Shown: positions 1-6,999, counted from the stretch's first letter. The stretch: DNA of 7,029 bases from an uncultured Bacillota bacterium (GCA_958352855.1 CATWQE010000110.1:1-7029); one strand, 5' to 3'. Notes: generated by a model from the sequence alone, not told the origin. Program-made: numbers and translations.

Positions 1-1
1 T

Positions 2-1174
2 ATTGGTAAATATGATAAAAATGGGAGACCACAGGCGATTTTAGGACATAATCTGACCTTTGCAGCCCTGGGTGTCTTTATCCTCTGGTTCTGCTGGTTT
101 GGATTTAACGGAGCCTCTACGGTAGGAATGGACAGTGATGCCCTTATGGAAACAGCAGGAAGGGTATTCTTTAATACCAATATGGCTGCTGCTGTTGCCT
201 GCTGTGTGACTTTGGTCTTTACCTGGGTCCGTTACAAAAAACCAGATGTTTCTATGACTTATAATGCTGCATTGGCTGGCCTGGTAGGTGTTACTGCAGG
301 ATGTGATGCAGTGGATGCAAAGGGCGCCGCTGTCATTGGTATTGTCTGTGGCGTACTGATTGTACTTGCGGTGGAATTTTTTGATAAAGTTGCAAAAATC
401 GACGATCCGGTAGGCGCCATTTCCGTTCACTGTGTCTGCGGTGCCACAGGAACGATTTTGACAGGTCTTTTGGCTACAGGAGTGACTACCGAAGCAGGAC
501 TCTTCTATGGCGGCGGTGTCCACTTCCTGGGAATCCAGATATTAGGGGTTCTCTCTGTAGCAGTCTATGTAGCAGTGGTTATCACACTTGTATTTTTAGC
601 AATCAAGCATACGGTTGGACTTCGTGCAGATGCGGAAGATGAAATCGCAGGATTGGATGTTTCTGAACATGGACTGCTTACCGCTTATGCCGGATTTGCC
701 ATGCTGCCGGACACCATTGCCGAAGCTGTGGATACTAATACTGTATTTACAGTGGGAGATGTACCGGAGGCAGAAGCAATACCGGTGAAAAAGATGCCTG
801 CATTTGAAGAAGGCACACCGAAATTTACCAAGGTGGAAATCGTCTGCAAGGAATCAAGACTTGAGCCTTTAAAAGCAGCCATGATGAATCTTGGAATCAC
901 AGGTATGACAGTATCACATGTTCTTGGATGCGGAGTACAGAAGGGAAAACCGGAGTATTATCGTGGCGTACAGGTGGAGGCAAATCTGCTTCCGAAAATC
1001 CAGGTGGAAATTGTGGTGAGTAAGGTTCCTGTCCGCAGTGTGATTGAAACAGCGAAAAAGGTACTTTATACCGGTCATATTGGAGACGGTAAGATTTTTG
1101 TTTATGACGTGGAAAATGTAGTGAAAATCAGAACCGGTGAGGAAGGCTTTGACGCTTTGCAGGATGTAGAATAA
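2..1174 (+). CDS. amt: Ammonium transporter fused to a C-terminal PII domain (5' partial)
   Basis: Membrane channel for ammonium carrying its own PII regulator. The frame is open from base 2, well before the first in-window ATG (128), and that upstream part matches Amt (IGKYDKNGRPQA, then WFCWFGFNGAST), so the gene starts outside the window; I estimate about 185 residues are missing. Of the 390 visible residues, 1-230 carry about six of the usual eleven membrane helices. The second pore histidine lies in SVHCVCGATG (residue 143, codon 428-430), and RADAEDEIAGLDVSEHG is the typical Amt C-terminal tail. An acidic linker of about 35 residues follows, then a complete PII domain at about 274-382 with T-loop QKGKPEYYRG, LLPK and B-loop TGHIGDGKIFVYD. 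The E. coli Y51 position is valine. It stops 81 bases before asnB. The PII part presumably gates the channel in cis (inference). Confidence 0.95.
   Translation: MGKYDKNGRPQAILGHNLTFAALGVFILWFCWFGFNGASTVGMDSDALMETAGRVFFNTNMAAAVACCVTLVFTWVRYKKPDVSMTYNAALAGLVGVTAGCDAVDAKGAAVIGIVCGVLIVLAVEFFDKVAKIDDPVGAISVHCVCGATGTILTGLLATGVTTEAGLFYGGGVHFLGIQILGVLSVAVYVAVVITLVFLAIKHTVGLRADAEDEIAGLDVSEHGLLTAYAGFAMLPDTIAEAVDTNTVFTVGDVPEAEAIPVKKMPAFEEGTPKFTKVEIVCKESRLEPLKAAMMNLGITGMTVSHVLGCGVQKGKPEYYRGVQVEANLLPKIQVEIVVSKVPVRSVIETAKKVLYTGHIGDGKIFVYDVENVVKIRTGEEGFDALQDVE
821..1150 (+). other. PII (GlnB/GlnK-like) signalling domain within the Amt fusion
   Basis: Sub-feature of the transporter gene. Aligned by eye to E. 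coli GlnB, the domain keeps K9, Q39, K40, R47, G48, K58, the G87-D88-G89-K90 run and R103, which are ligand-binding or T-loop positions in the family. K85 is His, R101 is Lys, and Y51, the residue uridylylated in enteric PII, is Val. R47, which enters the AmtB pore in the E. coli GlnK complex, is kept. This suggests that 2-oxoglutarate and adenine-nucleotide sensing and channel plugging remain, without control by uridylylation at that site (inference). The domain is in frame with the channel and has no separate start codon preceded by a good ribosome binding site. Confidence 0.92.
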
Positions 1175-1184
1175 ATAGAAAATA

Positions 1185-1237
1185 CAGGGAACTGCTTACA
1201 GCGAGTGTGGAAGAGTGAGAGCCATGCAGCAGCCCTG
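1185..1237 (+). promoter_or_regulatory. Predicted stem-loop in the amt-asnB gap
   Basis: CAGGG (1185-1189) pairs with CCCTG (1233-1237), and CTGCT (1192-1196) pairs with AGCAG (1228-1232). This gives ten Watson-Crick pairs interrupted only by a two-base AA bulge (1190-1191). Inside, GTGTGG (1205-1210) can pair with CCATGC (1222-1227) using two G-U pairs, leaving an 11-base loop (1211-1221) and an 8-base bulge (1197-1204). No U-run follows, so it is not an intrinsic terminator, and the asnB ribosome binding site five bases downstream stays free. It could be an mRNA processing or stability element, or part of a regulatory leader. I do not recognise it as a known riboswitch class. Folding was done by eye. 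Confidence 0.5.
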
Positions 1238-1242
1238 AAAAC

Positions 1243-1248
1243 GGAGGT
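1243..1248 (+). promoter_or_regulatory. Ribosome binding site that sets the asnB start
   Basis: GGAGGT sits seven bases before the ATG at 1256. It decides between that ATG and the in-frame GTG at 1205, which would add 17 residues ahead of the Cys that must be N-terminal after Met removal. A second ATG at 1252 is in another frame and soon reaches a stop. Confidence 0.9.
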
Positions 1249-1255
1249 AACATGT

Positions 1256-2836
1256 ATGTGTTCGATTATGGGATATTGTGGCCAGGGAGCCGATTTTGAT
1301 AAATTTAAACAAGGTTTTGACCAAACTATTTCCAGGGGACCGGATGACAGCCGGATTGTTGACACAGGAAATGGTCTTCTTGGATTTCACAGACTGGCGA
1401 TTATGGGACTTGCACCTTCCGGGATGCAGCCTTTCCGAATGGGCAGCAGCTATGTGGTCTGCAATGGAGAAATCTATGGATTTGAGAAAATAAGAGAGGA
1501 TTTATCCTGCCGTTATACCTTTGTAAGTGATTCGGACTGTGAAATCCTCTTGCCACTTTATAAAGAATACGGTACAGATCTGTTTGCCATGCTGGATGCA
1601 GAATTTGCTCTTATTCTCTACGATGGGGAAAAAGAGGAATATATTGCTGCCAGAGATCCCATTGGAATACGACCCCTCTATTATGGATATGACGAAAAAG
1701 GTGTGATTCTGTTTGCCAGCGAAGCTAAAAATCTGGTGGGACTAACAAACAAAATCATGCCCTTTCCGCCTGGATACTATTACAGAAATGGCACTTTTAC
1801 CTGCTACTGCGATATTGCCAAAACAGAAGCAGTATGCCCGGATGATATGGAAACTGTCTGCCAAAAGATTCATGATTTGCTTATAGCAGGAGTAAAAAAA
1901 CGTCTTGTAGCAGACGCTAAGGTAGGCTTTCTTCTCTCCGGCGGGCTGGATTCTTCTCTTGTCTGTGCCATTGCCGCAAAAGAAAGCCGGGAACCTATCC
2001 GTACCTTTGCTATTGGTATGAGTGAAGATGCCATTGATTTAAAATATGCCAAACAGGTGGCAGAGTATATTGGAAGTGAGCACACAGAGGTTTATATGAC
2101 GCCAAAGGAAATCCTTGACACTCTGGAAGATGTGATTCAGATTCTGGGAACTTATGATATTACTACCATCCGGGCATCCATGGGCATGTATCTTGTATGC
2201 AAGGCGATTCATGAACAGACAGACATCCGCGTGCTGCTTACCGGAGAAATTTCGGATGAATTATTTGGTTACAAATATACAGATTTTGCACCTGATTCAA
2301 AGGCATTTCAGGAAGAGTCGGTGAAAAGGATTCGGGAGCTTCATATGTATGATGTACTAAGGGCAGACCGCTGTATTTCTGTCAATTCCCTGGAAGCAAG
2401 GGTCCCGTTTGGCGACCTGGACTTTGTAACGTATGTAATGGCTGTAAATCCGGAATTGAAAATGAACCGCTATGGAAAAGGTAAATATCTCCTGCGCTGT
2501 GCATTTCAGGAAGATGAATGTCTTCCAGAGGAGATTCTATGGAGAGAAAAAGCCGCTTTTTCCGATGCAGTAGGCCATTCTATGGTGGATTACCTCAAGG
2601 AATATGCGGAATCTGTTTATACAGATCAGGAACTGGAAACAAGGGCAGAGAAATACTCCTATGCAAAGCCCTTTACCAAAGAATCTCTGCTGTACAGGGA
2701 AATCTTTGAAAAATATTATCCGGGGCAGGCAGAAATGATCGCCGGTTTCTGGATGCCAAATAAGGAATGGGAGGGCTGTAGTGTCAATGACCCTTCTGCC
2801 AGAGTGCTTTCAAACTATGGAGAAAGCGGAAAATAA
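1256..2836 (+). CDS. asnB: Asparagine synthase (glutamine-hydrolysing), AsnB type
   Basis: Makes asparagine from aspartate, glutamine and ATP in the cytoplasm. The 526-residue protein is shorter than E. coli AsnB (554), mainly through loss of a loop after the ATP motif. The start is fixed by Cys2 (MCSIMGYCG), the class II amidotransferase nucleophile, and by a strong upstream ribosome binding site. Glutaminase-domain residues are present: R46, N70-G71-E72 and D94. The synthetase domain has the PP-loop SGGLDSS (228-234), TGEISDE (329-335), EARVPF (380-385) and WREKAAFSDAVG with K432, matching the essential Lys of E. coli AsnB. Two differences from E. coli are visible: HRGPD is SRGPD, and GEGSDE is GEISDE. 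The C-terminal NDPSAR block is also conserved. pyrG follows after 21 bases. A lactam-forming or sugar-amidating relative is unlikely, because similarity to AsnB runs along the full length. Confidence 0.95.
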   Translation: MCSIMGYCGQGADFDKFKQGFDQTISRGPDDSRIVDTGNGLLGFHRLAIMGLAPSGMQPFRMGSSYVVCNGEIYGFEKIREDLSCRYTFVSDSDCEILLPLYKEYGTDLFAMLDAEFALILYDGEKEEYIAARDPIGIRPLYYGYDEKGVILFASEAKNLVGLTNKIMPFPPGYYYRNGTFTCYCDIAKTEAVCPDDMETVCQKIHDLLIAGVKKRLVADAKVGFLLSGGLDSSLVCAIAAKESREPIRTFAIGMSEDAIDLKYAKQVAEYIGSEHTEVYMTPKEILDTLEDVIQILGTYDITTIRASMGMYLVCKAIHEQTDIRVLLTGEISDELFGYKYTDFAPDSKAFQEESVKRIRELHMYDVLRADRCISVNSLEARVPFGDLDFVTYVMAVNPELKMNRYGKGKYLLRCAFQEDECLPEEILWREKAAFSDAVGHSMVDYLKEYAESVYTDQELETRAEKYSYAKPFTKESLLYREIFEKYYPGQAEMIAGFWMPNKEWEGCSVNDPSARVLSNYGESGK

Positions 2837-2857
2837 AAGAAAGAGGAATAATCAGCT

Positions 2858-4471
2858 ATGACAAAATATATTTTTGTGACTGGAGGCGTGGTATCCGGTC
2901 TTGGGAAGGGAATCACAGCAGCGTCCCTTGGACGGCTTTTAAAAGCCAGGGGTTATAAGGTGGCTGCTCAGAAGCTAGATCCTTATATTAATGTAGATCC
3001 GGGAACCATGAGCCCGTACCAGCATGGAGAGGTTTATGTGACCAAAGACGGGGCAGAGACGGATTTGGATCTTGGACATTATGAGAGGTTTATTGATGAA
3101 GATTTGAATAAATATTCCAATCTGACCACAGGAAAAGTATATTGGAATGTCTTAAACAAAGAGCGAAGAGGGGAGTATCTGGGCTCTACGGTGCAGGTGA
3201 TTCCTCATATTACCAATGAAATTAAGGAATTTGTTTACCGCGTAGGAAAACAAAGTGACGCGGATGTGGTAATTACAGAAATTGGAGGTACCATTGGAGA
3301 CATTGAGTCCCAGCCTTTTCTGGAGGCGGTCCGTCAGATTTCTCTGGAGGTGGGACGTGAAAACAGCCTGTTTATCCACGTGACACTGGTTCCCTATTTA
3401 AGCGGCTCAGACGAACATAAATCGAAGCCCACCCAGCACTCTGTACGGGAGCTTCAGGGAATGGGGATTCACCCGAATATCATTGTGCTTCGGTGTGATA
3501 AACCACTGGAAGAAGCTATCTTCCGCAAAATTTCTCTTTTCTGTAATGTAAAGCCGGACTGTGTTATTGAAAACCGCACGCTGTCCAACTTATATGAAGC
3601 ACCTTTGATGCTGGAAGAATCCGGTTTTTCTTCTGTGGTGTGCAGAGAGCTTCATTTAGAGGCAAAGGAAGCGGAACTTGGAGACTGGAAAAACATGGTG
3701 GCCCAGATTAAAAAACGCTCCGGGGAAGTACACATTGGGCTGGTTGGGAAATATGTCAAGCTTCATGATGCGTATTTGTCTGTGGTTGAGGCTTTAAATC
3801 ATGCAGGGTATGGGCAAAACACCTATGTCCGCATTCACTGGATTGATTCGGAATCCATAACAAGAGAAAATGTAGCGCAGATTTTTCAGGAAATCCAGGG
3901 CATCATTGTACCGGGGGGATTTGGAAACAGGGGAATTGAAGGAATGATTATTGCGGCTGAGTACGCCAGAGAAAGTCAGATTCCATATTTTGGAATCTGT
4001 CTTGGCATGCAGATTGCGGTGATTGAATATGCCAGACATAAGGCAGGACTGCCGGAAGCTCATTCCGGAGAATTTGATGAACAGTGCAAGGATAAGGTCA
4101 TTGACTTTATGCCAGGACAAAGTGATGACATTGACAAGGGAGGAACTCTTCGTCTTGGAAATTATCCCTGTGTCATACAGCCTGGAACAAAGATGGAACA
4201 GTGCTATAAAAGCAGCCTCATTCAGGAGCGCCACCGTCACCGCTATGAATTTAATAACCAGTATCGTGAATTGCTTACTCATGCGGGGCTGGTAATCAGT
4301 GGAACTTCTCCTGACACCCGTCTGGTGGAAACCATAGAGATAAAAGATCATCCCTTCTATATTGGCGTGCAGTTTCATCCGGAATTTACCAGCCGTCCAA
4401 ACCGTCCACACCCACTGTTTCAGGGATTTATCTCAGCCGCCTTATGGGAAAAAACGAAAAAAGAGGAGTGA
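2858..4471 (+). CDS. pyrG: CTP synthase (glutamine hydrolysing)
   Basis: Converts UTP to CTP with ATP and glutamine, the last step of pyrimidine nucleotide synthesis. At 537 residues it is full length. The N-terminal synthetase domain (about 1-270) shows the P-loop GGVVSGLGKG (9-18), the KLDPYINVDPGTMSP block (39-53), DLDLGHYERF with the metal-binding Asp71, and ITEIGGTIGDIES with Glu141. The class I glutaminase domain (about 290-530) has VPGGFGNRG (351-359), the nucleophile elbow FGICLGMQ with Cys381, and QFHPEFTSRP with His507 and Glu509. The ATG is preceded by AGAGGA (2842-2847). It sits between two other glutamine-dependent enzymes with short gaps and has no room upstream for the G-rich attenuator leader that controls pyrG in Bacillus. 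No anomalies in conserved residues. Confidence 0.98.
   Translation: MTKYIFVTGGVVSGLGKGITAASLGRLLKARGYKVAAQKLDPYINVDPGTMSPYQHGEVYVTKDGAETDLDLGHYERFIDEDLNKYSNLTTGKVYWNVLNKERRGEYLGSTVQVIPHITNEIKEFVYRVGKQSDADVVITEIGGTIGDIESQPFLEAVRQISLEVGRENSLFIHVTLVPYLSGSDEHKSKPTQHSVRELQGMGIHPNIIVLRCDKPLEEAIFRKISLFCNVKPDCVIENRTLSNLYEAPLMLEESGFSSVVCRELHLEAKEAELGDWKNMVAQIKKRSGEVHIGLVGKYVKLHDAYLSVVEALNHAGYGQNTYVRIHWIDSESITRENVAQIFQEIQGIIVPGGFGNRGIEGMIIAAEYARESQIPYFGICLGMQIAVIEYARHKAGLPEAHSGEFDEQCKDKVIDFMPGQSDDIDKGGTLRLGNYPCVIQPGTKMEQCYKSSLIQERHRHRYEFNNQYRELLTHAGLVISGTSPDTRLVETIEIKDHPFYIGVQFHPEFTSRPNRPHPLFQGFISAALWEKTKKEE
3977..3999 (+). repeat. Perfect inverted repeat inside pyrG
   Basis: CAGATTCCA (3977-3985) and TGGAATCTG (3991-3999) are exact reverse complements around a five-base TATTT loop. 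The RNA could form a 9-bp hairpin overlapping the codon for the catalytic Cys381 (3998-4000). It lies inside a strongly conserved protein motif, so it may be a by-product of codon choice. Confidence 0.7.
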
Positions 4472-4477
4472 GCAGAT

Positions 4478-5893
4478 ATGGCAATTCATGAAGAATGTGG
4501 TGTGTTTGGAGTTTTAAGCAATCAAAAAGAAAATCTGGGAAAGCTGGTTTATTATGGCCTTTATGCACTGCAGCACAGGGGGCAGGAAAGCTGTGGTATT
4601 GTTGTGAATGATGACGGGATATTTTCTTCTTATAAAGACCTGGGGCTTGTAAATGAAGTGTTTTCCAGAGATACCCTGGCACATCTTTCAGAAGGAAGAA
4701 TGGCTGTAGGACATGTGCGGTATGGAACCACAGGAGGCACCATTCGCAATAACTGCCAGCCTATTGAGGTAAATCATCAGAAAGGAAAAATGGCACTGGC
4801 GCATAATGGAAATTTAAGTAATGCCTTGGAGCTTCGGGATAAATTGGAGCTGTCAGGAGCCATTTTTCATACCACCAGTGATACAGAAACCATTGCCTAT
4901 ATGATTACCAGAGAACGGCTTACAGCGCCCAGCATTGAGGATGCGGTAAGCCGCGCTATGGATGCTCTGGAAGGAGCCTATTCCCTGATTTTAATGTCCT
5001 CTGCAAAAATGATTGCAGTGAGAGATCCTTATGGATTTCGACCTCTTTGTTACGGTAAAATGCAGGACGGTTCCTATGTGATTGCCTCAGAAAGCTGTGC
5101 TCTTACAGCAGTAGGAGCAGAGCTGGTACGGGATCTGATTCCAGGAGAAATTTTGGTGTTCAGTGAGCAGGGAATAGAATCACGCAGGGAGCACTGCAAT
5201 ACCAGGAAACAGAAAACCTGTATCTTTGAATATATTTATTTTGCCAGACCGGACTCAGTGATAGATAAGATTTCTGTTTCAGCAGCGAGAATGCAGGCAG
5301 GAAAGATACTGGCGCAGACAAAGCCTGCCAAGGCAGATGTTGTCATGGGTGTTCCTGACAGCGGCCTGGATGCAGCTCTTGGCTTCTCCAGGGCTTCCGG
5401 AATTCCGTATGGAATGGGACTGGTGAAAAACAAATATATAGGAAGAACTTTTATTTCACCTGGTGAAAAGGAACGTGTGGATCTGGTACGGATGAAATTA
5501 AGCCCTATTACATCAGCCATCAGAGGAAAGCGTGTGGTTTTAATTGATGATTCTATTGTAAGAGGAACGACCAGCAAACAGATTGTAAATCTTTTAAGAG
5601 AAGCAGGTGCCAAAGAAATTCACATGCGAATCTCAGCACCGCCTTTTCTCCATCCCTGTTATTATGGAACAGATATTGATTCCGAAGAAAATCTCATTGC
5701 ATCTCATCATGGAGAGGAAGAGATTGCGGATCTTATAGGGGCAGATTCTCTTGGGTATCTTCCCCTGGAATGTCTTCATGAATTAATTGGGAACCATGCA
5801 TATTGCGATGCTTGTTTTAGTGGAAATTATGCAACCGGTATTCCAGGGGATGTTCGGAAAGACCGGTTTGAACGAAAATTATCCGAGAGGTGA
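4478..5893 (+). CDS. purF: Amidophosphoribosyltransferase, [4Fe-4S] Bacillus type
   Basis: Catalyses the first committed step of purine synthesis, PRPP plus glutamine to phosphoribosylamine, in the cytoplasm. The 471-residue protein has a short propeptide (MAIHEE) before Cys7 of ECGVFG; in B. subtilis an 11-residue propeptide is removed to expose the class II nucleophile. The glutaminase domain (about 7-235) contains LQHRGQES, HVRYGTTG, HNGNLSN and RDPYGFRPL. The phosphoribosyltransferase domain has VPDSG (292-296) and the PRPP loop VLIDDSIVRGTTS (354-366). C248, C394, C443 and C446 sit where the B. subtilis enzyme holds its [4Fe-4S] cluster, so an oxygen-labile cluster form is expected, fitting an anaerobe. 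Its AGAGGAG site (4462-4468) lies inside the end of pyrG, six bases separate the genes, and carA follows after five. No other purine genes are in view. Confidence 0.97.
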   Translation: MAIHEECGVFGVLSNQKENLGKLVYYGLYALQHRGQESCGIVVNDDGIFSSYKDLGLVNEVFSRDTLAHLSEGRMAVGHVRYGTTGGTIRNNCQPIEVNHQKGKMALAHNGNLSNALELRDKLELSGAIFHTTSDTETIAYMITRERLTAPSIEDAVSRAMDALEGAYSLILMSSAKMIAVRDPYGFRPLCYGKMQDGSYVIASESCALTAVGAELVRDLIPGEILVFSEQGIESRREHCNTRKQKTCIFEYIYFARPDSVIDKISVSAARMQAGKILAQTKPAKADVVMGVPDSGLDAALGFSRASGIPYGMGLVKNKYIGRTFISPGEKERVDLVRMKLSPITSAIRGKRVVLIDDSIVRGTTSKQIVNLLREAGAKEIHMRISAPPFLHPCYYGTDIDSEENLIASHHGEEEIADLIGADSLGYLPLECLHELIGNHAYCDACFSGNYATGIPGDVRKDRFERKLSER

Positions 5894-5898
5894 AATAG

Positions 5899-6999
5899 AT
5901 GAAGAAATGGAACAAAAAGCTGCTTCTGGAAGACGGAAGCCAATATTATGGTTATGGTTTTGGAAGCCAGGAAGAAACAATAACAGAGCTGGTATTTAAT
6001 ACAGCGCCTGTGGGGTACCAGGAGATTCTTTCAGACCCTTCTTATACGTATCAGACAGTTGTCATGGCCTATCCTTTAATCGGAAATTACGGAATTACAA
6101 AAGAGGATTTTGAGACAAAGAAGCCCACCATTGGTGGGCTTGCTGTGCGGGATTACAATGACCTGCCCTCCAATTTCCGCAGTACAGGTACATTGGATGA
6201 GGTCATGAAGCAGTATCACATACCTGGAATCTCCGGTATTGATACCAGAAAACTAATAAGAAAAATACGTGATTTCGGAAGCTGTAAGGTGCTTCTCACA
6301 GATGCAGAAACTCCACTGGAAGAAGGGCTGAAAAAACTGGCCGCATTTGAAATTCCCTCAAATGCTGTGGAAACGGTCAGTTCCAAAGAAATAAGAATCT
6401 GTGCCGCAAAAAAGGAAAAGTATCTTGTGGCAGCTATTGACTGTGGAATAAAAGAAAATATTATAAGAAGTCTAAACGCAAGAGGGTGTAGTGTTCTGGT
6501 TTATCCATGGAACACCTCTTATGAAGAAATCCAGAAGCAAAATCCAGATGGGGTATTTCTGTCTAACGGACCTGGAAACCCAGAGGATGTAAAACCGGTT
6601 CTGGAACTGGTGCAAAGACTAAAAGGAAAGTATCCTATGTTTGGAATCTGTCTTGGCCATCAGATGATTGCGCTGGCTTATGGTGCCAGGACTTATAAAC
6701 TGAAATTTGGACACAGGGGAGGAAATCATCCGGTAAAAAATCTGGAAACCGGAAAAATAGAAATTACCTCCCAGAACCATTCTTACGCTGTGGATTATGA
6801 AAGTCTGAAAGATACCAGGCTGGAGGTGACGCATATTAATCTTCTGGATCACACAGTAGAAGGTATGGCATGCAAAAAGGATCAGGTTTTCAGTGTCCAG
6901 TATCATCCGGAAAGTGCTCCGGGGCCTCAGGACAGCGGGTATTTGTTTGATCAATTTATACAGATGATGGAGGAGAACAAACATGGCAAAGCGAACTGA
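5899..6999 (+). CDS. carA: Carbamoyl-phosphate synthase, small (glutaminase) subunit
   Basis: Hydrolyses glutamine and passes ammonia to CarB for carbamoyl phosphate, the precursor of pyrimidines and arginine. At 366 residues it is normal length. The N-terminal CarA domain (about 5-135) has VFNTAPVGYQEILSDPSY, YPLIGNYG and GIDTRKLIRKIRDFG. The class I glutaminase domain (about 175-360) has LSNGPGNPED (221-230), FGICLGHQ with nucleophile Cys251, GHRGGNHPV, TSQNHSYAVD, and VQYHPESAPGPQDSG with His336 and Glu338. The ATG is preceded by GAGAGG (5885-5890), inside the end of purF. The last 17 bases overlap carB in another frame, which implies translational coupling of the two subunits. Nothing in the sequence distinguishes an arginine-linked from a pyrimidine-linked CarA, and no PyrR-type or arginine-type leader can fit in the five-base gap upstream. 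Confidence 0.98.
   Translation: MKKWNKKLLLEDGSQYYGYGFGSQEETITELVFNTAPVGYQEILSDPSYTYQTVVMAYPLIGNYGITKEDFETKKPTIGGLAVRDYNDLPSNFRSTGTLDEVMKQYHIPGISGIDTRKLIRKIRDFGSCKVLLTDAETPLEEGLKKLAAFEIPSNAVETVSSKEIRICAAKKEKYLVAAIDCGIKENIIRSLNARGCSVLVYPWNTSYEEIQKQNPDGVFLSNGPGNPEDVKPVLELVQRLKGKYPMFGICLGHQMIALAYGARTYKLKFGHRGGNHPVKNLETGKIEITSQNHSYAVDYESLKDTRLEVTHINLLDHTVEGMACKKDQVFSVQYHPESAPGPQDSGYLFDQFIQMMEENKHGKAN
6121..6141 (+). repeat. Perfect 21-base inverted repeat inside carA
   Basis: AAGCCCACCA (6121-6130) and TGGTGGGCTT (6132-6141) are exact reverse complements around one central base. As RNA this is a 9-bp stem with a three-base loop, rich in G-C pairs. No U-run follows, so it is not a standard terminator. 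It lies in the codons for KPTIGGL of the CarA N-terminal domain. Confidence 0.75.
6969..6974 (+). promoter_or_regulatory. carB ribosome binding site inside carA
   Basis: GGAGGA lies within the carA reading frame, eight bases before the ATG at 6983. It selects that ATG as the carB start, so carB begins before carA ends. Confidence 0.85.

Noticed and set aside
128..130. ATG at 128 as the start of the transporter gene
   Set aside because: The frame upstream is open to the window edge and encodes conserved Amt sequence, so this Met is internal.
41..523. Antisense open frame of 160 codons opposite the transporter
   Set aside because: Cys- and Ser-rich composition is the mirror of the Gly/Ala-rich membrane gene; no domain seen.
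1149..1177. Possible promoter before asnB: TTGACG and TAAATA with a 17-base spacer
   Set aside because: The -35-like box is good but the -10-like box matches only three of six positions and the pair overlaps the end of amt; too weak to call.
1185..1237. The stem-loop before asnB read as an intrinsic terminator
   Set aside because: It is followed by GAAAACGGAGG, with no run of T.
1205..1255. In-frame GTG start that would extend AsnB by 17 residues
   Set aside because: No ribosome binding site fits it, and it would bury Cys2, which must be at the mature N-terminus; the start at 1256 has GGAGGT seven bases upstream.
1185..1255. The same gap read as a known glutamine riboswitch or an ANTAR-type double hairpin
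   Set aside because: I could not match the conserved core of either glutamine riboswitch class, nor find two adjacent stems with six-base loops.
1893..1900. Run of seven A in asnB as a programmed frameshift site
   Set aside because: The frame encoding VKKRL continues straight into the conserved PP-loop domain; no alternative product is supported.
3794..4411. Antisense open frame of 205 codons opposite pyrG
   Set aside because: It lies wholly opposite a conserved full-length gene, shows no recognisable protein motif, and is best explained as a shadow frame.
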